DNA from: Neobacillus sp. CF12
Lineage (GTDB): Bacteria > Bacillota > Bacilli > Bacillales > Cytobacillaceae
DNA length: 64,000 nt
Direction of reading: 5' to 3'
NCBI RefSeq assembly: GCF_030348765.1
Contig: NZ_JAUCEU010000007.1
Span: forward strand, 2,102,501 to 2,166,500
Below, piece by piece: positions 30,372-39,979 of the stretch. The notes under the pieces were generated by a model, which saw nothing but the letters and a program-made list of their open reading frames with translations, was not told the DNA's origin and searched no databases. Within the stretch, counting starts at the first letter, position 1. Every line of letters begins with the position of its first letter. The position numbers and the translations under genes are program-made.

Positions 30372-30436
30372 TGTCCAGCTGCAGCGCCTAGGGGCTCTCA
30401 GGTCTAAGCCCCTAGGCAAGGCGCTTCCGCTTTTCT
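30372..30436 (+). repeat. Interspersed repeat, family A copy 3 (short)
   Basis: 65-bp version: opens TGTCCAGCTGCAGCGCCTAG, closes AAGGCGCTTCCGCTTTTC. The inner part is an inverted repeat, GCCTAGGGGCTCTCAGG against TCTAAGCCCCTAGGC. It sits two bases from the fabG stop. Confidence 0.8.
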
Positions 30437-30438
30437 AG

Positions 30439-31182
30439 CTACATTACCATTCCACCATTAACATGAAGCGTTTGCCCTGTAATGTAAGAAGAGTCATCCG
30501 ACGCCAAGAAAGCTGTCATTTTAGCAATATCCTTTGGCTCCCCAAGACGGGCTAGCGGAATTTGTTTTAGCATTTCAGCTTTTACCTCTTCTGATAATTT
30601 ATCTGTCATGTCGGTAGTAATAAATCCTGGTGCAATGGCATTAACGGTGATATTGCGCGAAGCAAGCTCTTTTGCGGTCGTTTTTGTTAACCCAATAACG
30701 CCCGATTTGGCTGCTACATAGTTTGCTTGACCAGGATTTCCACTTACCCCAACGACGGATGTGATGTTAATAATACGGCCAACACGCTGTTTCATCATTT
30801 GACGGGTTACCGCTTTTGTGGAAAGAAAAACACCCTTAAGATTAATGTTAATGACATCATCCCATTCGTCTTCTTTCATTCGCATTAATAAATTGTCTTT
30901 CGTTATACCCGCATTATTAACAAGTATATCCAATTTACCAAATCGATCCACCGTTTCTTTCACCATAGCAGCTACTTCTTCGCTACTGGATACATCGCAT
31001 TTTATCGCAAATGCTTCTTTGCCAATGGCTTTTATTTCATCTACCACTTCATTAGCTTTACCTTCACTACCTGCATAATTCACTGCGACATTTGCACCTT
31101 GTCTTGCAAGTTCAAGGGCAATCTCTCTGCCGATCCCTCTTGATGCACCGGTTACTAAGGCAATTTTACCTTCTAAAGTCAT
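30439..31182 (-). CDS. fabG: 3-oxoacyl-[acyl-carrier-protein] reductase
   Basis: NADPH-dependent reductase of the first reductive step in fatty-acid elongation. Short-chain dehydrogenase signature: TGASRGIG at 11-18, NNAG at 89-92, catalytic Ser142, Tyr155 and Lys159 (YVAAK). The ATG at 31182 has GAAGGAGG upstream and gives 247 residues; it overlaps the fabD stop by ATGA, so translation is coupled. The ORF extends 13 codons into fabD but has no ribosome site. Confidence 0.98.
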   Translation of the reverse strand: MTLEGKIALVTGASRGIGREIALELARQGANVAVNYAGSEGKANEVVDEIKAIGKEAFAIKCDVSSSEEVAAMVKETVDRFGKLDILVNNAGITKDNLLMRMKEDEWDDVININLKGVFLSTKAVTRQMMKQRVGRIINITSVVGVSGNPGQANYVAAKSGVIGLTKTTAKELASRNITVNAIAPGFITTDMTDKLSEEVKAEMLKQIPLARLGEPKDIAKMTAFLASDDSSYITGQTLHVNGGMVM

Positions 31183-32126
31183 AGGTTTTCCTCCTTCAAT
31201 GCCTCGATTACAGATTGACAACTTTCCTCATCAGAAACCGAATAAGTTTTCACACTACGGTTGATTTTTTTTATTAACCCAGAAAGTACCTTCCCAGGAC
31301 CTATTTCAATAAATGTATCAACACCTAAATCAATCATTTTCACAACAGAATCTTCCCACAAAACAGGTGAATACAGCTGTTCAATTAAATTTTCCTTTAT
31401 TTCCTCTGCTGCAGTCATTGGATTTGCTGACACATTGGCGATGACCGGAACAACAGCATCCTTCATATCAAGTTCATCCAAAACTCCACGTAATTCACTT
31501 GCTGCAGGTTTCATTAATGATGAATGGAACGGTCCGCTGACTTCCAAAGGAATCGCTCTTTTAGCGCCAGCTTCTTTCGCTTTTACCCCAGCAATCTCTA
31601 CACCTTTTTTAGATCCCGAGATAACAATTTGACCAGGACAATTTAAATTCGCTAAGGAAACCGGAAAACCTGAGTCACTAACCTCATCTGTTACTTGGGC
31701 AAGAGGTTCACGATCAAGCCCTAAAATGGCTGCCATTGAACCTTCACCATTCGGTACGGCACCCTCCATAAATTCGCCTCTTTTTCTAACAGCATAGACA
31801 CCGTCTTCAAAGGTTAACGAACCTGCTGCTACAAGGGCGGTATATTCACCTAGACTATGTCCAGCAACATAATCAGGTTTGATTGCGGATTTTCGGAATC
31901 TTTCTAGAATTGCCAAACTAGTCGTTAATAAGGCTGGCTGCGTATTTACAGTTTTGGTCAATTCTTCTTGCGGTCCCTCAAATATAAGGTTACTTAATTC
32001 AGCCGAAAGTGTTTCGTCTGCTTTTTTAAAATATTGCATTACCTCAGGATACTGCTCAGCAAGCTGCTTACCCATACCAACTGTCTGTGAGCCCTGCCCT
32101 GGAAATACGAACGCTATCTTTCCCAT
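31179..32126 (-). CDS. fabD: Malonyl-CoA:ACP transacylase
   Basis: Transfers malonyl from CoA to ACP to supply fatty-acid elongation. Motifs: FPGQGSQ near residue 8-14, nucleophile Ser91 in GHSLGEY, catalytic His201 in SGPFHSSLM, and GPGKVLSGL near the C-terminus. The ATG at 32126 (315 residues) has GGGGTG six bases upstream; a GTG three codons earlier also opens the frame. It overlaps fabG by 4 bases. Confidence 0.97.
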   Translation of the reverse strand: MGKIAFVFPGQGSQTVGMGKQLAEQYPEVMQYFKKADETLSAELSNLIFEGPQEELTKTVNTQPALLTTSLAILERFRKSAIKPDYVAGHSLGEYTALVAAGSLTFEDGVYAVRKRGEFMEGAVPNGEGSMAAILGLDREPLAQVTDEVSDSGFPVSLANLNCPGQIVISGSKKGVEIAGVKAKEAGAKRAIPLEVSGPFHSSLMKPAASELRGVLDELDMKDAVVPVIANVSANPMTAAEEIKENLIEQLYSPVLWEDSVVKMIDLGVDTFIEIGPGKVLSGLIKKINRSVKTYSVSDEESCQSVIEALKEENL

Positions 32127-32141
32127 TTTTCGCACCCCGTT

Positions 32142-33146
32142 TTACACTTCTATTTTAGATATTTTCTCTTCTTCGACGGTCTTTTGAATAAGCCCGACGA
32201 CATCACTTCCGACCATTTCTCTTGTTTGGCGAATGGCACTAAAGATTGCTTGTCCGTTTGAGGAGCCATGTGCTTTGATAACCGGCGCTTTTAAACCAAA
32301 AAGACCTGCTCCGCCATACTCTGAATAGTCTAATGTGTTTTTTAATGTTTTAAATTCTGGTTTTAATACCGCGGCCGCAAGTTTACTTTTTAGACTGCTC
32401 ATTAACGTTGCTTTTAACATTTTAAACATTGCTAGTGCTGTACCCTCAACGGTTTTTAATACCATATTACCAGTGAATCCATCCGTAACCACTACATCTG
32501 CAACGCCATCAAGCAGGTCCCTGGCCTCAACATTTCCAACAAAATTAATATTTGCATTTTTTAAAAGATCAAATGCCTGTTTTGTTAGGTCATTCCCTTT
32601 CTTTTCTTCCGTTCCGATATTTAGAAGACCCACTCGAGGTTTAGTTGTTCCTCGGACTTTTTCACTATAGATAGAACCCATGATTGCATATTGCAGCAGA
32701 TGCTCAGGCTTGGCATCCACATTTGCCCCAACATCCAATAGAAGAAAACCTTCTCCTCCAATTGTAGGTAATGTAGGTGAAAGCGCAGGGCGGTCTATCC
32801 CTTCAATCCTGCCTACAACAAACAATCCTGCAGCCATTAATGCACCTGTATTACCGGCTGAAATACACGCGTCAGCATTTCCATCAACTACTTGTTGTGC
32901 GGCTAGTACCATAGAGGCCGTTTTTTTTCGACGAACTGCCCTTACTGGCTCGTCGGTACCAAGGATCACCTCGGTTGTATGTAAAATGCTAATCCGTTCG
33001 GTATTTGTTAAGTATTCATTAATTTTTGTTTCATCCCCTACGAGGGTTATATGTATATCTGAAAAAGCCTTTACAGCTTTCATTGCACCGATTACTATTT
33101 CTTTAGGAGCATGATCGCCACCCATTGCATCGATAGCTAACTTCAT
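32142..33146 (-). CDS. plsX: Phosphate acyltransferase PlsX
   Basis: Converts acyl-ACP to acyl-phosphate, the donor for PlsY in phospholipid synthesis. The 334-residue protein begins [18 protein letters not shown], the family signature, and has [14 protein letters not shown] and [16 protein letters not shown]. Its start overlaps the fapR stop region by four bases. It lies second in the FapR-controlled operon. Confidence 0.97.
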   Translation of the reverse strand: MKLAIDAMGGDHAPKEIVIGAMKAVKAFSDIHITLVGDETKINEYLTNTERISILHTTEVILGTDEPVRAVRRKKTASMVLAAQQVVDGNADACISAGNTGALMAAGLFVVGRIEGIDRPALSPTLPTIGGEGFLLLDVGANVDAKPEHLLQYAIMGSIYSEKVRGTTKPRVGLLNIGTEEKKGNDLTKQAFDLLKNANINFVGNVEARDLLDGVADVVVTDGFTGNMVLKTVEGTALAMFKMLKATLMSSLKSKLAAAVLKPEFKTLKNTLDYSEYGGAGLFGLKAPVIKAHGSSNGQAIFSAIRQTREMVGSDVVGLIQKTVEEEKISKIEV

Positions 33147-33727
33147 CTTTTCTCATCCTTTAATGATTTTTCTGAACGGTACATTTCGAATTCGCCTTTA
33201 AAAACAAGTTCGTTATTGACATAGCTTTTTACTTCAACAATGGTTCTGCCAAGACCATCATCTATTTTTATCACTTTTGCCTTAGCTACCACACGTTCAC
33301 CTTGTTTTACTGAACGCTTAAATTGAATATTTGCCTTTGCTGTTAATGCTAACTCGTCATTTATTACCGCTACTGCTAGTGAATTTGCTTGTGCAAAAAC
33401 ATGGTGTCCACGAGCAATCTTATTCCGAACAAAAACGTGCTCTTCTCTAACATCAAAGATTGATATGGCGCTTTGATCTAATTCCATATCAATAATCTCT
33501 CCAATGACTTCTTCTATAGGGAGGGATCGAACTTCATCTACAAATTTTTTCTCAGCAACATATTTTATCCTTTCCCGTAACTCAGGTATGGATAGTTCCA
33601 AACGATCAAGGCGTATAGTCTGAACGCTTACGTGAAATTTTTCAGCAAGGTCTTCATCCGTAATAAATGGATTTTCCTTAATCGTTTCTGTTAGCATTTG
33701 CTGTCGTTCTTTTTTTGTTCTTCTCAT
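33143..33727 (-). CDS. fapR: Fatty acid and phospholipid synthesis repressor FapR
   Basis: Malonyl-CoA-responsive repressor of lipid genes. A DeoR-like helix-turn-helix lies at the N-terminus ([21 protein letters not shown], about residues 20-40), followed by a linker and a hot-dog ligand domain ([29 protein letters not shown]). I choose the second of two consecutive ATG codons (33727, [10 protein letters not shown], 194 residues), matching B. subtilis. A FapR operator overlaps the region right after its promoter: autoregulation. It overlaps plsX by four bases. Confidence 0.97.
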   Translation of the reverse strand: MRRTKKERQQMLTETIKENPFITDEDLAEKFHVSVQTIRLDRLELSIPELRERIKYVAEKKFVDEVRSLPIEEVIGEIIDMELDQSAISIFDVREEHVFVRNKIARGHHVFAQANSLAVAVINDELALTAKANIQFKRSVKQGERVVAKAKVIKIDDGLGRTIVEVKSYVNNELVFKGEFEMYRSEKSLKDEKR

Positions 33728-33745
33728 CATCACACCGTCCGAGCT

Positions 33746-33764
33746 ATTATGACTAGGTACTAAT
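33746..33764 (-). promoter_or_regulatory. FapR operator in front of fapR
   Basis: Minus strand ATTAGTACCTAGTCATAAT, very close to the known FapR palindrome (TTAGTACCTN2-3TACTAA type). It begins four bases downstream of the -10 box, over the transcription start, the position of an autorepressor site. Confidence 0.88.
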
Positions 33765-33767
33765 AGT

Positions 33768-33796
33768 AGTATAAAATTAGAAAAAGCAGATTGCAA
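33768..33796 (-). promoter_or_regulatory. Sigma-A promoter of the fapR-plsX-fabD-fabG operon
   Basis: Minus strand TTGCAA (33796-33791), 17-base spacer, TATACT (33773-33768). The -35 box lies inside the stem of the preceding terminator hairpin. Confidence 0.8.
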
Positions 33797-33823
33797 GAAT
33801 TAGTTTTTATTCTTGTAATCTGC
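33778..33823 (-). terminator. Intrinsic terminator before the fapR promoter
   Basis: Minus strand 15-bp stem GCAGATT-CAAGAAT with one mismatch, 8-base loop, then TTTTTCT. It ends transcripts arriving from recG and repeat B1. Confidence 0.8.
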
Positions 33824-33847
33824 CCTTAAGTCTTATTATTAATAGCC

Positions 33848-34096
33848 AGTTGATTTGTGCTCCACTAAGTAAAGCTTCTTTGAATAATCACCGCAGTGAC
33901 AAGCGGTCTCTGCCTGTCACGAGGCGCTTCGCTTTCCGCAGGCGGTTCGGGGAAGCCTCCTCGGCGCTAAGAGATAAGCGGGGTCTCCCCTGTCCCGTCC
34001 TCCTGCAGGACATTGATTTACATTCTCGAATCTGCCCACGCACGAAGAAAATGCGTGCATTTTCGAGGAGTCTTGCGCCTTCCGCACAAATCAACT
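33848..34096 (+). repeat. Interspersed repeat, family B copy 1, with terminal inverted repeats
   Basis: About 249 bp between the fapR region and recG. The ends form a perfect 13-bp inverted repeat: AGTTGATTTGTGC at 33848-33860 and GCACAAATCAACT at 34084-34096. Inside are GC-rich stems, for example GCACG near 34040 and GAAAATGC-GT-GCATTTTC. It is closely similar to copy 2 at 53371 along its whole length; outside the ends a short CACAGCCAAAA is also shared. The 68- and 84-codon frames crossing it are not real genes. Confidence 0.85.
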
Positions 34097-34139
34097 TAGT
34101 TTAGTTATAAATCAACAATAACCTTTCACACAGCCAAAA

Positions 34140-36188
34140 TTAATCTAGTTTTTCTCCTTCTAAAATGCCTGAGTTATCGAGTTGTTTTCTTAGGTATTCG
34201 TACTCTTTATCATTCCAAAAGGTTTTTGACTGTATCATAAGTGCGGCGTCGTTTCTTGCTGTTTCGAGTGTACGGTAATCATGTACCATGTCTGCAAGCT
34301 TAAATTCTGGAACACCACTTTGTTTTTTTCCAAAAAAGTCACCTGGACCCCGTAACTCAAGGTCCTTTTCACTTAAAACGAACCCATCCGTTGTTTCGGT
34401 CATAATTCTCATTCTTTCCTGACCTACTTCGGACTTTGGATCTGCTAACAAGATACAATAAGATTGGTCACTGCCTCTCCCTACCCGCCCACGGAGCTGA
34501 TGGAGTTGTGACAGTCCAAATCTTTCGGCATCATAAATAACCATCATGGTTGCATTCGGAACATTGACTCCCACTTCTACTACTGTTGTTGACACCAACA
34601 CTTGGACCTCATTAACACTAAATTCCTTCATAATGGTATCTTTCTCTTCTGAACTTAACCGCCCATGCATGAGTCCAACCTTATACCGATTATGAAAGTG
34701 GTGAGTTAGCGTAGTATGAACGTCTATAGCATTTTGGACATCTATTTTATCTGATTCTTCAATTAATGGGCAAATGACATAAGCTTGATGCCCCTTTACC
34801 AGTTCCTTTTCTACAAAGGAAAGGACTCTTCCTAACATATCTGGTTTTGCCCAATAGGTTTCTATCGCTTTTCGCCCCGCCGGCATTTCGTCAATAACAG
34901 AAACATCCATCTCGCCAAATACAGTTATCGCAAGTGTTCTAGGTATTGGTGTTGCTGTCATAAATAGAACATCAGGATTCTCTCCTTTTTCCCTTAACAC
35001 TCTTCGCTGTTCAACGCCAAATCGATGCTGTTCATCGGTAATAACAAATCCTAGTTTCTTAAACGTTACCTCATCTTGAATCAGGGCATGTGTACCGATT
35101 AAAATATCTACTTGTCCTTCTCCTAAGTTTTGAAGAATTTCCCTTCTTCGTTTTCCTTTGACTGAACTAGTTAATAATTCACATCTTAGTCCAAAAGGTT
35201 CTAATAACCCCTTGAGAGATTCCGCATGCTGTTCTGCTAGAATTTCCGTTGGAACCATTAACGCCCCTTGGTAACCTGCTGTATAACTAGCATATAATCC
35301 AATCGCTGCTACCACTGTTTTTCCTGAACCAACATCACCCTGCAAGAGGCGATTCATTCTTAGTGGTGATTTTAAGTCATTTAATATCTCATTTACCACA
35401 CGGATCTGTGCATTCGTCAAAGGAAAAGGCAAAGATTGAATGAATTCATTTACCTTTGTTTCGAGATAGTTTTGTTCAATTCCAGGGGAATGCTCTCTTT
35501 CAAATTTCCTTAACGCCTGCATTTTCAACTGAAATTGTAGAAATTCTTCATAAACTAAACGGCGTCTGGCCTGTTTTACGTCTTCTTGGTTAACCGGAAA
35601 ATGCATCGCCCTCATAGCTTCAGTACGATTTACCAAACGATACTTTTTCACCAGTGATAACGGTAGACTTTCTTCAATATATTGTCCGAATTGTTGAAAG
35701 GCAATCGAAATGAATTTTCGCATTCCTTTTGTCGTTATTTTTCCTTTCAACGAATAGACAGGCTCAAAATCTTGAATTTTAGCATTTTGTCCGACCTGCA
35801 TTTCATTACCAGTAATGGTTTGCCGGTGGGCATCCCATTTGCCTGTAACCGTAATTGTTTCATTCATGACCATCTTACTTTTTAAATATGGCTGGTTAAA
35901 GAAGACAACTTTAATAAGGTACTGCCCCACGAACATTCGAATCATTAACTTCGATTTCTTCCGGCCAAAATATGTAAGAGAAGGCTCACTATGAACCTTC
36001 CCTTCAACTGTAATTTTCTCTTCATGCTGTACTTCTGTGAGTTCACGTAAACGGTAATCTTCATAACGATATGGAAAATACTCTAATAAATCTTCAATCG
36101 TAAAAATTTTCATTTCTGCTAAACTCTCAGCTGTTTCTTCCCCAATACCCTTTATTACGGTAACTGATTGTTTAAGATATTGATTCAC
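34140..36188 (-). CDS. recG: ATP-dependent DNA helicase RecG
   Basis: Branch-migrates Holliday junctions and restarts stalled forks. An N-terminal wedge/OB domain (DLLEYFPYRYEDYR, HEEKITVEG) precedes helicase domain 1 (LLQGDVGSGKTVVA, VITDEQHRFG, MTATPIPRTLA) and domain 2 (LMHGRLSSEEKD, VEVGVNVPNAT, QLRGRVGRG). The proposed start is a GTG at 36188 giving 682 residues, exactly the B. subtilis length, with VNQYLKQSVTVIKGIG aligning to its N-terminus. It overlaps the sdaAA stop. The frame extends 14 codons upstream inside sdaAA. Confidence 0.95.
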   Translation of the reverse strand: MNQYLKQSVTVIKGIGEETAESLAEMKIFTIEDLLEYFPYRYEDYRLRELTEVQHEEKITVEGKVHSEPSLTYFGRKKSKLMIRMFVGQYLIKVVFFNQPYLKSKMVMNETITVTGKWDAHRQTITGNEMQVGQNAKIQDFEPVYSLKGKITTKGMRKFISIAFQQFGQYIEESLPLSLVKKYRLVNRTEAMRAMHFPVNQEDVKQARRRLVYEEFLQFQLKMQALRKFEREHSPGIEQNYLETKVNEFIQSLPFPLTNAQIRVVNEILNDLKSPLRMNRLLQGDVGSGKTVVAAIGLYASYTAGYQGALMVPTEILAEQHAESLKGLLEPFGLRCELLTSSVKGKRRREILQNLGEGQVDILIGTHALIQDEVTFKKLGFVITDEQHRFGVEQRRVLREKGENPDVLFMTATPIPRTLAITVFGEMDVSVIDEMPAGRKAIETYWAKPDMLGRVLSFVEKELVKGHQAYVICPLIEESDKIDVQNAIDVHTTLTHHFHNRYKVGLMHGRLSSEEKDTIMKEFSVNEVQVLVSTTVVEVGVNVPNATMMVIYDAERFGLSQLHQLRGRVGRGSDQSYCILLADPKSEVGQERMRIMTETTDGFVLSEKDLELRGPGDFFGKKQSGVPEFKLADMVHDYRTLETARNDAALMIQSKTFWNDKEYEYLRKQLDNSGILEGEKLD

Positions 36189-36189
36189 T

Positions 36190-37068
36190 TTATACGCGCG
36201 GTATACCGAAGATCTTCGCTTCGAGTTCACGACCTGTCGGAGTTGCCGCCAACCCTCCCTGTGCTGTTTCTTTTAAAGCCGTTGGCATGGTTTGACCAAT
36301 TTTATACATGGCGTCAATGACTTCGTCACACGGAATCCTGCTGGTAATGCCCGCTAATGCCATATCCGCCGCAACCATCGCATTTGCGGCACCCATTGCA
36401 TTTCTTTTTACACAAGGGACTTCCACTAAACCAGCAACAGGATCACATACAAGTCCAAGCATATTTTTTAGTGTAATCGCCATTGCTTGGGCACATTGCT
36501 CAGGTGAACCACCTGCCAATTCAACAATTGCTGCCGCTGCCATTCCAGAGGCAGATCCAACCTCTGCCTGACATCCACCAGCTGCACCTGAGATAGAAGC
36601 ATTGTTAGCAACTACAAAACCAAAAGCTCCTGCTGTAAAAAGAAATGCCACCATTTCCTCTCTAGTAGGATTCAGTTTTTCCTTCACTGCGAATAATGTT
36701 CCAGGGACAACTCCAGCTGAACCTGCAGTCGGAGTAGCACAAATCGTTCCCATTGCTGCATTGACTTCATTCGTCGCTACGGCTTTGCTAACTGCATCAA
36801 GGATCGTTTTACCGGATAAGAAATTGCCTTTTTCAATATATTTTTGCATAAGAACTGCATCCCCGCCGGTCAAACCAGAATGGGACTTTACTCCTTTAAT
36901 CCCCCGCTCAACCGCTTCTTCCATGACTCTTAAATTACGATCCATAAAGGCCATTACTTCTTCACGCGTACGTCCGGTAACTTCCATTTCTTGCTCGATC
37001 ATAATTTCGGAGATTTTTTTATTTTTACTCATTGCAAGCTCTACTAACTCAGCCACATTACGAAACAA
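36190..37068 (-). CDS. sdaAA: L-serine dehydratase, iron-sulfur dependent, alpha subunit
   Basis: Deaminates L-serine to pyruvate with an oxygen-sensitive [4Fe-4S] cluster. The cysteines that hold the cluster are in the usual places: CATPTAGSAGVVPG, GAAGGCQAEVGSASG and CDPVAGLVEVPC. 292 residues. It lies 37 bases after sdaAB, together forming the two-chain enzyme typical of Bacillus; recG overlaps its end. Confidence 0.96.
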   Translation of the reverse strand: MFRNVAELVELAMSKNKKISEIMIEQEMEVTGRTREEVMAFMDRNLRVMEEAVERGIKGVKSHSGLTGGDAVLMQKYIEKGNFLSGKTILDAVSKAVATNEVNAAMGTICATPTAGSAGVVPGTLFAVKEKLNPTREEMVAFLFTAGAFGFVVANNASISGAAGGCQAEVGSASGMAAAAIVELAGGSPEQCAQAMAITLKNMLGLVCDPVAGLVEVPCVKRNAMGAANAMVAADMALAGITSRIPCDEVIDAMYKIGQTMPTALKETAQGGLAATPTGRELEAKIFGIPRV

Positions 37069-37105
37069 TTGCCTTCCCCCTTGTTGTTTTATTGTATATG
37101 TCTTG

Positions 37106-37768
37106 CTAGTCTACTATCTTGGTTACTTTCAAGATATTTGATAATTGTTCAAGTTCTTGAAGGATTTTATCTTCGATGTTTTGGTCAACTTCAATGGTCA
37201 TTAGTGCAAGCTTTCCTTTTTCTTTTCTTGAAACTTCCATATGACCAATATTGATTTCGTATTTTGCTAATACATTTGATACGCTTGCAATTGCACCAAA
37301 ACGATCATTATGGACAACTAATATTGCTGGATGGTTTCCTGATAATTTCAATTCAAAACCATTTAGCTCCGTAACTTCAATTTTCCCGCCGCCAATTGAA
37401 ATTCCAACTAACTCTAATTCACCTTTATCATCGCCAATAATCACTCTGGCTGTATTAGGATGATCTGTTATGGCCTCTTCTTCTATAAATCGGAGTTTAA
37501 TCCCCCGTTCCTTCGCAATATCTATTGCATTTATTATCCTAACATCATCGGTATCAAAATCTAACAAACCACCAACGATCGCTACATCAGTACCATGCCC
37601 TTTATACGTTTTAGCAAATGATCCGTATAAAGAAATATTTGCCCATTTTGGTTCCCTGCCGAATAAGCTTCTGGCAACTCTTCCAATTCTGGCTGCCCCA
37701 GCCGTATGCGAACTAGAAGGGCCAATCATTACAGGTCCAATTATGTCAAACACGCTTCTGTACTTCAT
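37106..37768 (-). CDS. sdaAB: L-serine dehydratase, iron-sulfur dependent, beta subunit
   Basis: Partner of SdaAA. The GPSSSHTAGAARIGRVAR segment near residue 15 is the catalytic beta-domain signature; the C-terminal ~70 residues form an ACT domain (PAILVVHNDRFGAIASVSNVL) that binds serine and regulates activity. Length 220 equals that of B. subtilis SdaAB. It follows the fakA terminator, so the pair probably has its own promoter. Confidence 0.96.
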   Translation of the reverse strand: MKYRSVFDIIGPVMIGPSSSHTAGAARIGRVARSLFGREPKWANISLYGSFAKTYKGHGTDVAIVGGLLDFDTDDVRIINAIDIAKERGIKLRFIEEEAITDHPNTARVIIGDDKGELELVGISIGGGKIEVTELNGFELKLSGNHPAILVVHNDRFGAIASVSNVLAKYEINIGHMEVSRKEKGKLALMTIEVDQNIEDKILQELEQLSNILKVTKIVD

Positions 37769-37828
37769 TATTCTTCTCCCCCTAGGACAAATATCTCATT
37801 TGTTTATCCATCTATATTTATAACACAG

Positions 37829-37864
37829 AAAAAAGAAAATAGAAGGGATTTTCCCCTTCTATTT
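37829..37864 (-). terminator. Intrinsic terminator of fakA
   Basis: Minus strand AAAATAGAAGGGG / CCCTTCTATTTT followed by CTTTTTT. Confidence 0.88.
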
Positions 37865-37870
37865 TATCAC

Positions 37871-39553
37871 TTATTCAATTGCAAAGATAAAAGAATATAA
37901 TGGTTGTTTTCCGTTATGAAGCTCAACTTCGACATCCTCAAAATGCTCCTCAACATACGCTACAAGCGAATTGACCTCATCCTCAGTGACGTCTTCACCA
38001 TAAATGATGGTTAAAATTTCCGAATCCTCATCCACCATCTGAGAAAGCAAATCTTCCGCAACTTTCCCTTTATCCTTGTTTTTCACAACAATTTTGCCTT
38101 CAGCAATTCCCATGAAATCATCTTTCTCAATTTCTAAACCATCAATCTGGGTATCGCGAACAGCAAATGTAATTTGACCCGTCTTAACATGCTGCATGGC
38201 ATCCGTCATTTGTGCTTCATTTGTCTTAACATCTCCAGCTGGATTAAATGCTAAAAGCGCAGATAGTCCTTGCGGAACTGTTTTAGACGGAATGACATAG
38301 ATTTCTTCATCTGATACATCAGCCGCTTGCTGTGCAGCCATAATGATATTTTTATTATTCGGCAGAATAAATACTTTTTTAGCATTCACTTCTTTTACGG
38401 CTTTAACAATATCCTCTGTACTTGGATTCATTGTTTGACCGCCTTCAATTACCGCATGTGCTCCGATACTTTTGAACAATTCCGCGATTCCAGAACCCAT
38501 TGATACAGTAACAATACCGTACTCTTGCTGTACTTTTGGAACTTGATGTTTATCGGAAACTAAAGGTGTTAGAGTTTCTCCAACTATATTAGAATGCTGC
38601 TGTCTCATGTTTTCAATTTTAATATTGATTAAGCTTCCGTACTTCTGTCCATAGCTTAAGCAATCCCCAGGTTGTTCAGAATGTATATGTACCTTTACAA
38701 CCTCATCATCCGCGATAACGAGCAGGGAATCTCCAAGCTTGCTTAGATCATTTCGATAAACCTGTTCATTGAAAGGGTTTTTGGCTAATTTTTCCTCTTC
38801 AAACTTGACCATAAATTCCGTACAATAGCCAAATTCAATGTCCTCAGTATTCATAAACCCTTGAACACTTTTATGATGTTCTGCACTAACCATTTCATCC
38901 ATTGAAGGATAGCTTTGAGGAGAATCTGGCAGCTTTTCACCTTTTAATTCAGCAAGAAATCCTTCGTAAACAAAGACAAGCCCCTGTCCCCCGCTATCCA
39001 CTACTCCAACTTCCTTTAGAACAGGGAGCAGGTCAGGTGTACGCTTAAGCGAAGCTCTTGCTTCTATTAAAACTTCTTCCATAATCTCGATAATATCATT
39101 CGATTTTTGGGACGCCTGAACACCTCTTTTAGCGGAATCCTTTGCAACGGTTAAAATTGTTCCTTCGACAGGCTTCATAACCGCTTTATATGCTGTCTCA
39201 ACACCGGAATCCAAAGCCGCAGCGAATTCTTTTCCAGAGATTGTAGCCTTTGCTTCAATTGCTTTTGAAAATCCACGAAATAATTGGGAAAGAATTACAC
39301 CAGAGTTTCCACGTGCACCCATAAGCAAACCCTTTGATAGGGCCACTCCTACTTTACCAATATGTTCCTGAACATTATTTTTTACTTCCTTAGCCCCTGA
39401 GGTCATTGATAAATTCATATTTGTTCCAGTATCACCATCGGGCACAGGAAAAACGTTTAACGCATCAACCATTTTTGCGTTTGCTCCTAAATGATTCGCA
39501 CCTTGAATCACCATTTCTGCAAAACGTTTCCCATCTAAAGCTGTTATTGACAC
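37871..39553 (-). CDS. fakA: Fatty acid kinase FakA (YloV, DAK2 domain)
   Basis: Phosphorylates fatty acids bound to FakB/DegV-type proteins, letting cells reuse host or released fatty acids. The DAK2/DhaL-like nucleotide domain occupies residues ~8-200 (VPDGDTGTNMNLSM, SKGLLMGARGNSGVILSQLFRG); a middle domain and a DegV-like C-terminal domain (YGIVTVSMGSGIAELFKS, TVPQGLSALLAFNP) follow. 560 residues. It is coupled to the Asp23-like gene upstream, an arrangement conserved across Firmicutes. Confidence 0.95.
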   Translation of the reverse strand: MSITALDGKRFAEMVIQGANHLGANAKMVDALNVFPVPDGDTGTNMNLSMTSGAKEVKNNVQEHIGKVGVALSKGLLMGARGNSGVILSQLFRGFSKAIEAKATISGKEFAAALDSGVETAYKAVMKPVEGTILTVAKDSAKRGVQASQKSNDIIEIMEEVLIEARASLKRTPDLLPVLKEVGVVDSGGQGLVFVYEGFLAELKGEKLPDSPQSYPSMDEMVSAEHHKSVQGFMNTEDIEFGYCTEFMVKFEEEKLAKNPFNEQVYRNDLSKLGDSLLVIADDEVVKVHIHSEQPGDCLSYGQKYGSLINIKIENMRQQHSNIVGETLTPLVSDKHQVPKVQQEYGIVTVSMGSGIAELFKSIGAHAVIEGGQTMNPSTEDIVKAVKEVNAKKVFILPNNKNIIMAAQQAADVSDEEIYVIPSKTVPQGLSALLAFNPAGDVKTNEAQMTDAMQHVKTGQITFAVRDTQIDGLEIEKDDFMGIAEGKIVVKNKDKGKVAEDLLSQMVDEDSEILTIIYGEDVTEDEVNSLVAYVEEHFEDVEVELHNGKQPLYSFIFAIE

Positions 39554-39588
39554 AAACTTTCCTCCTCACTTGTCGGTTCATTACGAAC

Positions 39589-39951
39589 TTATGGGTTCGT
39601 CACACGAACTCCCTGAACGTAAATATTTACCGAGTCAACGGCAAGTCCAACGGTCTTATCAAGTGTGTACTTCACCTTTGATTGCACGTTATGGGCAACC
39701 TCAGAAATTTTCGTACCATAGCTGACAATTATATACATATCAATATGTACTTCTTCATTCTCTTGGCGGACAATAACTCCACGAGTAAAGTTTTCTCTTC
39801 TTAAAATATCCGTAAGACCGTCTTTTATTTGACTCTTGGAAGCCATACCGACAATACCATAACAATCGATAGCGGCACCTCCAGCGATGGTGGCGATTAC
39901 TTCATTTGAAATATCAATTTGTCCGAACTTGGTTTTTAATTCGATGGACAT
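39589..39951 (-). CDS. yloU: Asp23/Gls24 family envelope stress response protein (YloU)
   Basis: A 120-residue DUF322 protein; the family includes membrane-associated proteins abundant under alkaline or envelope stress. Visible core: GQIDISNEVIATIAGGAA, then CYGIVGMASKSQIKDGL, and a beta-alpha C-terminal half (DMYIIVSYGTKISEVAHNVQ). No membrane segment is visible. It is always beside fakA. Upstream lies an inverted repeat CTTGACTA-N14-TAGTCAAG that may control it. Confidence 0.94.
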   Translation of the reverse strand: MSIELKTKFGQIDISNEVIATIAGGAAIDCYGIVGMASKSQIKDGLTDILRRENFTRGVIVRQENEEVHIDMYIIVSYGTKISEVAHNVQSKVKYTLDKTVGLAVDSVNIYVQGVRVTNP

Positions 39952-39979
39952 GAATCGTTCCCCCTTTTGGAAATTGCTC

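Noticed and set aside
33850..34104. Overlapping open frames of 84 (+) and 68 (-) codons
   Set aside because: They lie wholly in family B copy 1, have no ribosome site, and reflect GC-rich repeat sequence; the equivalent frame in copy 2 has drifted.
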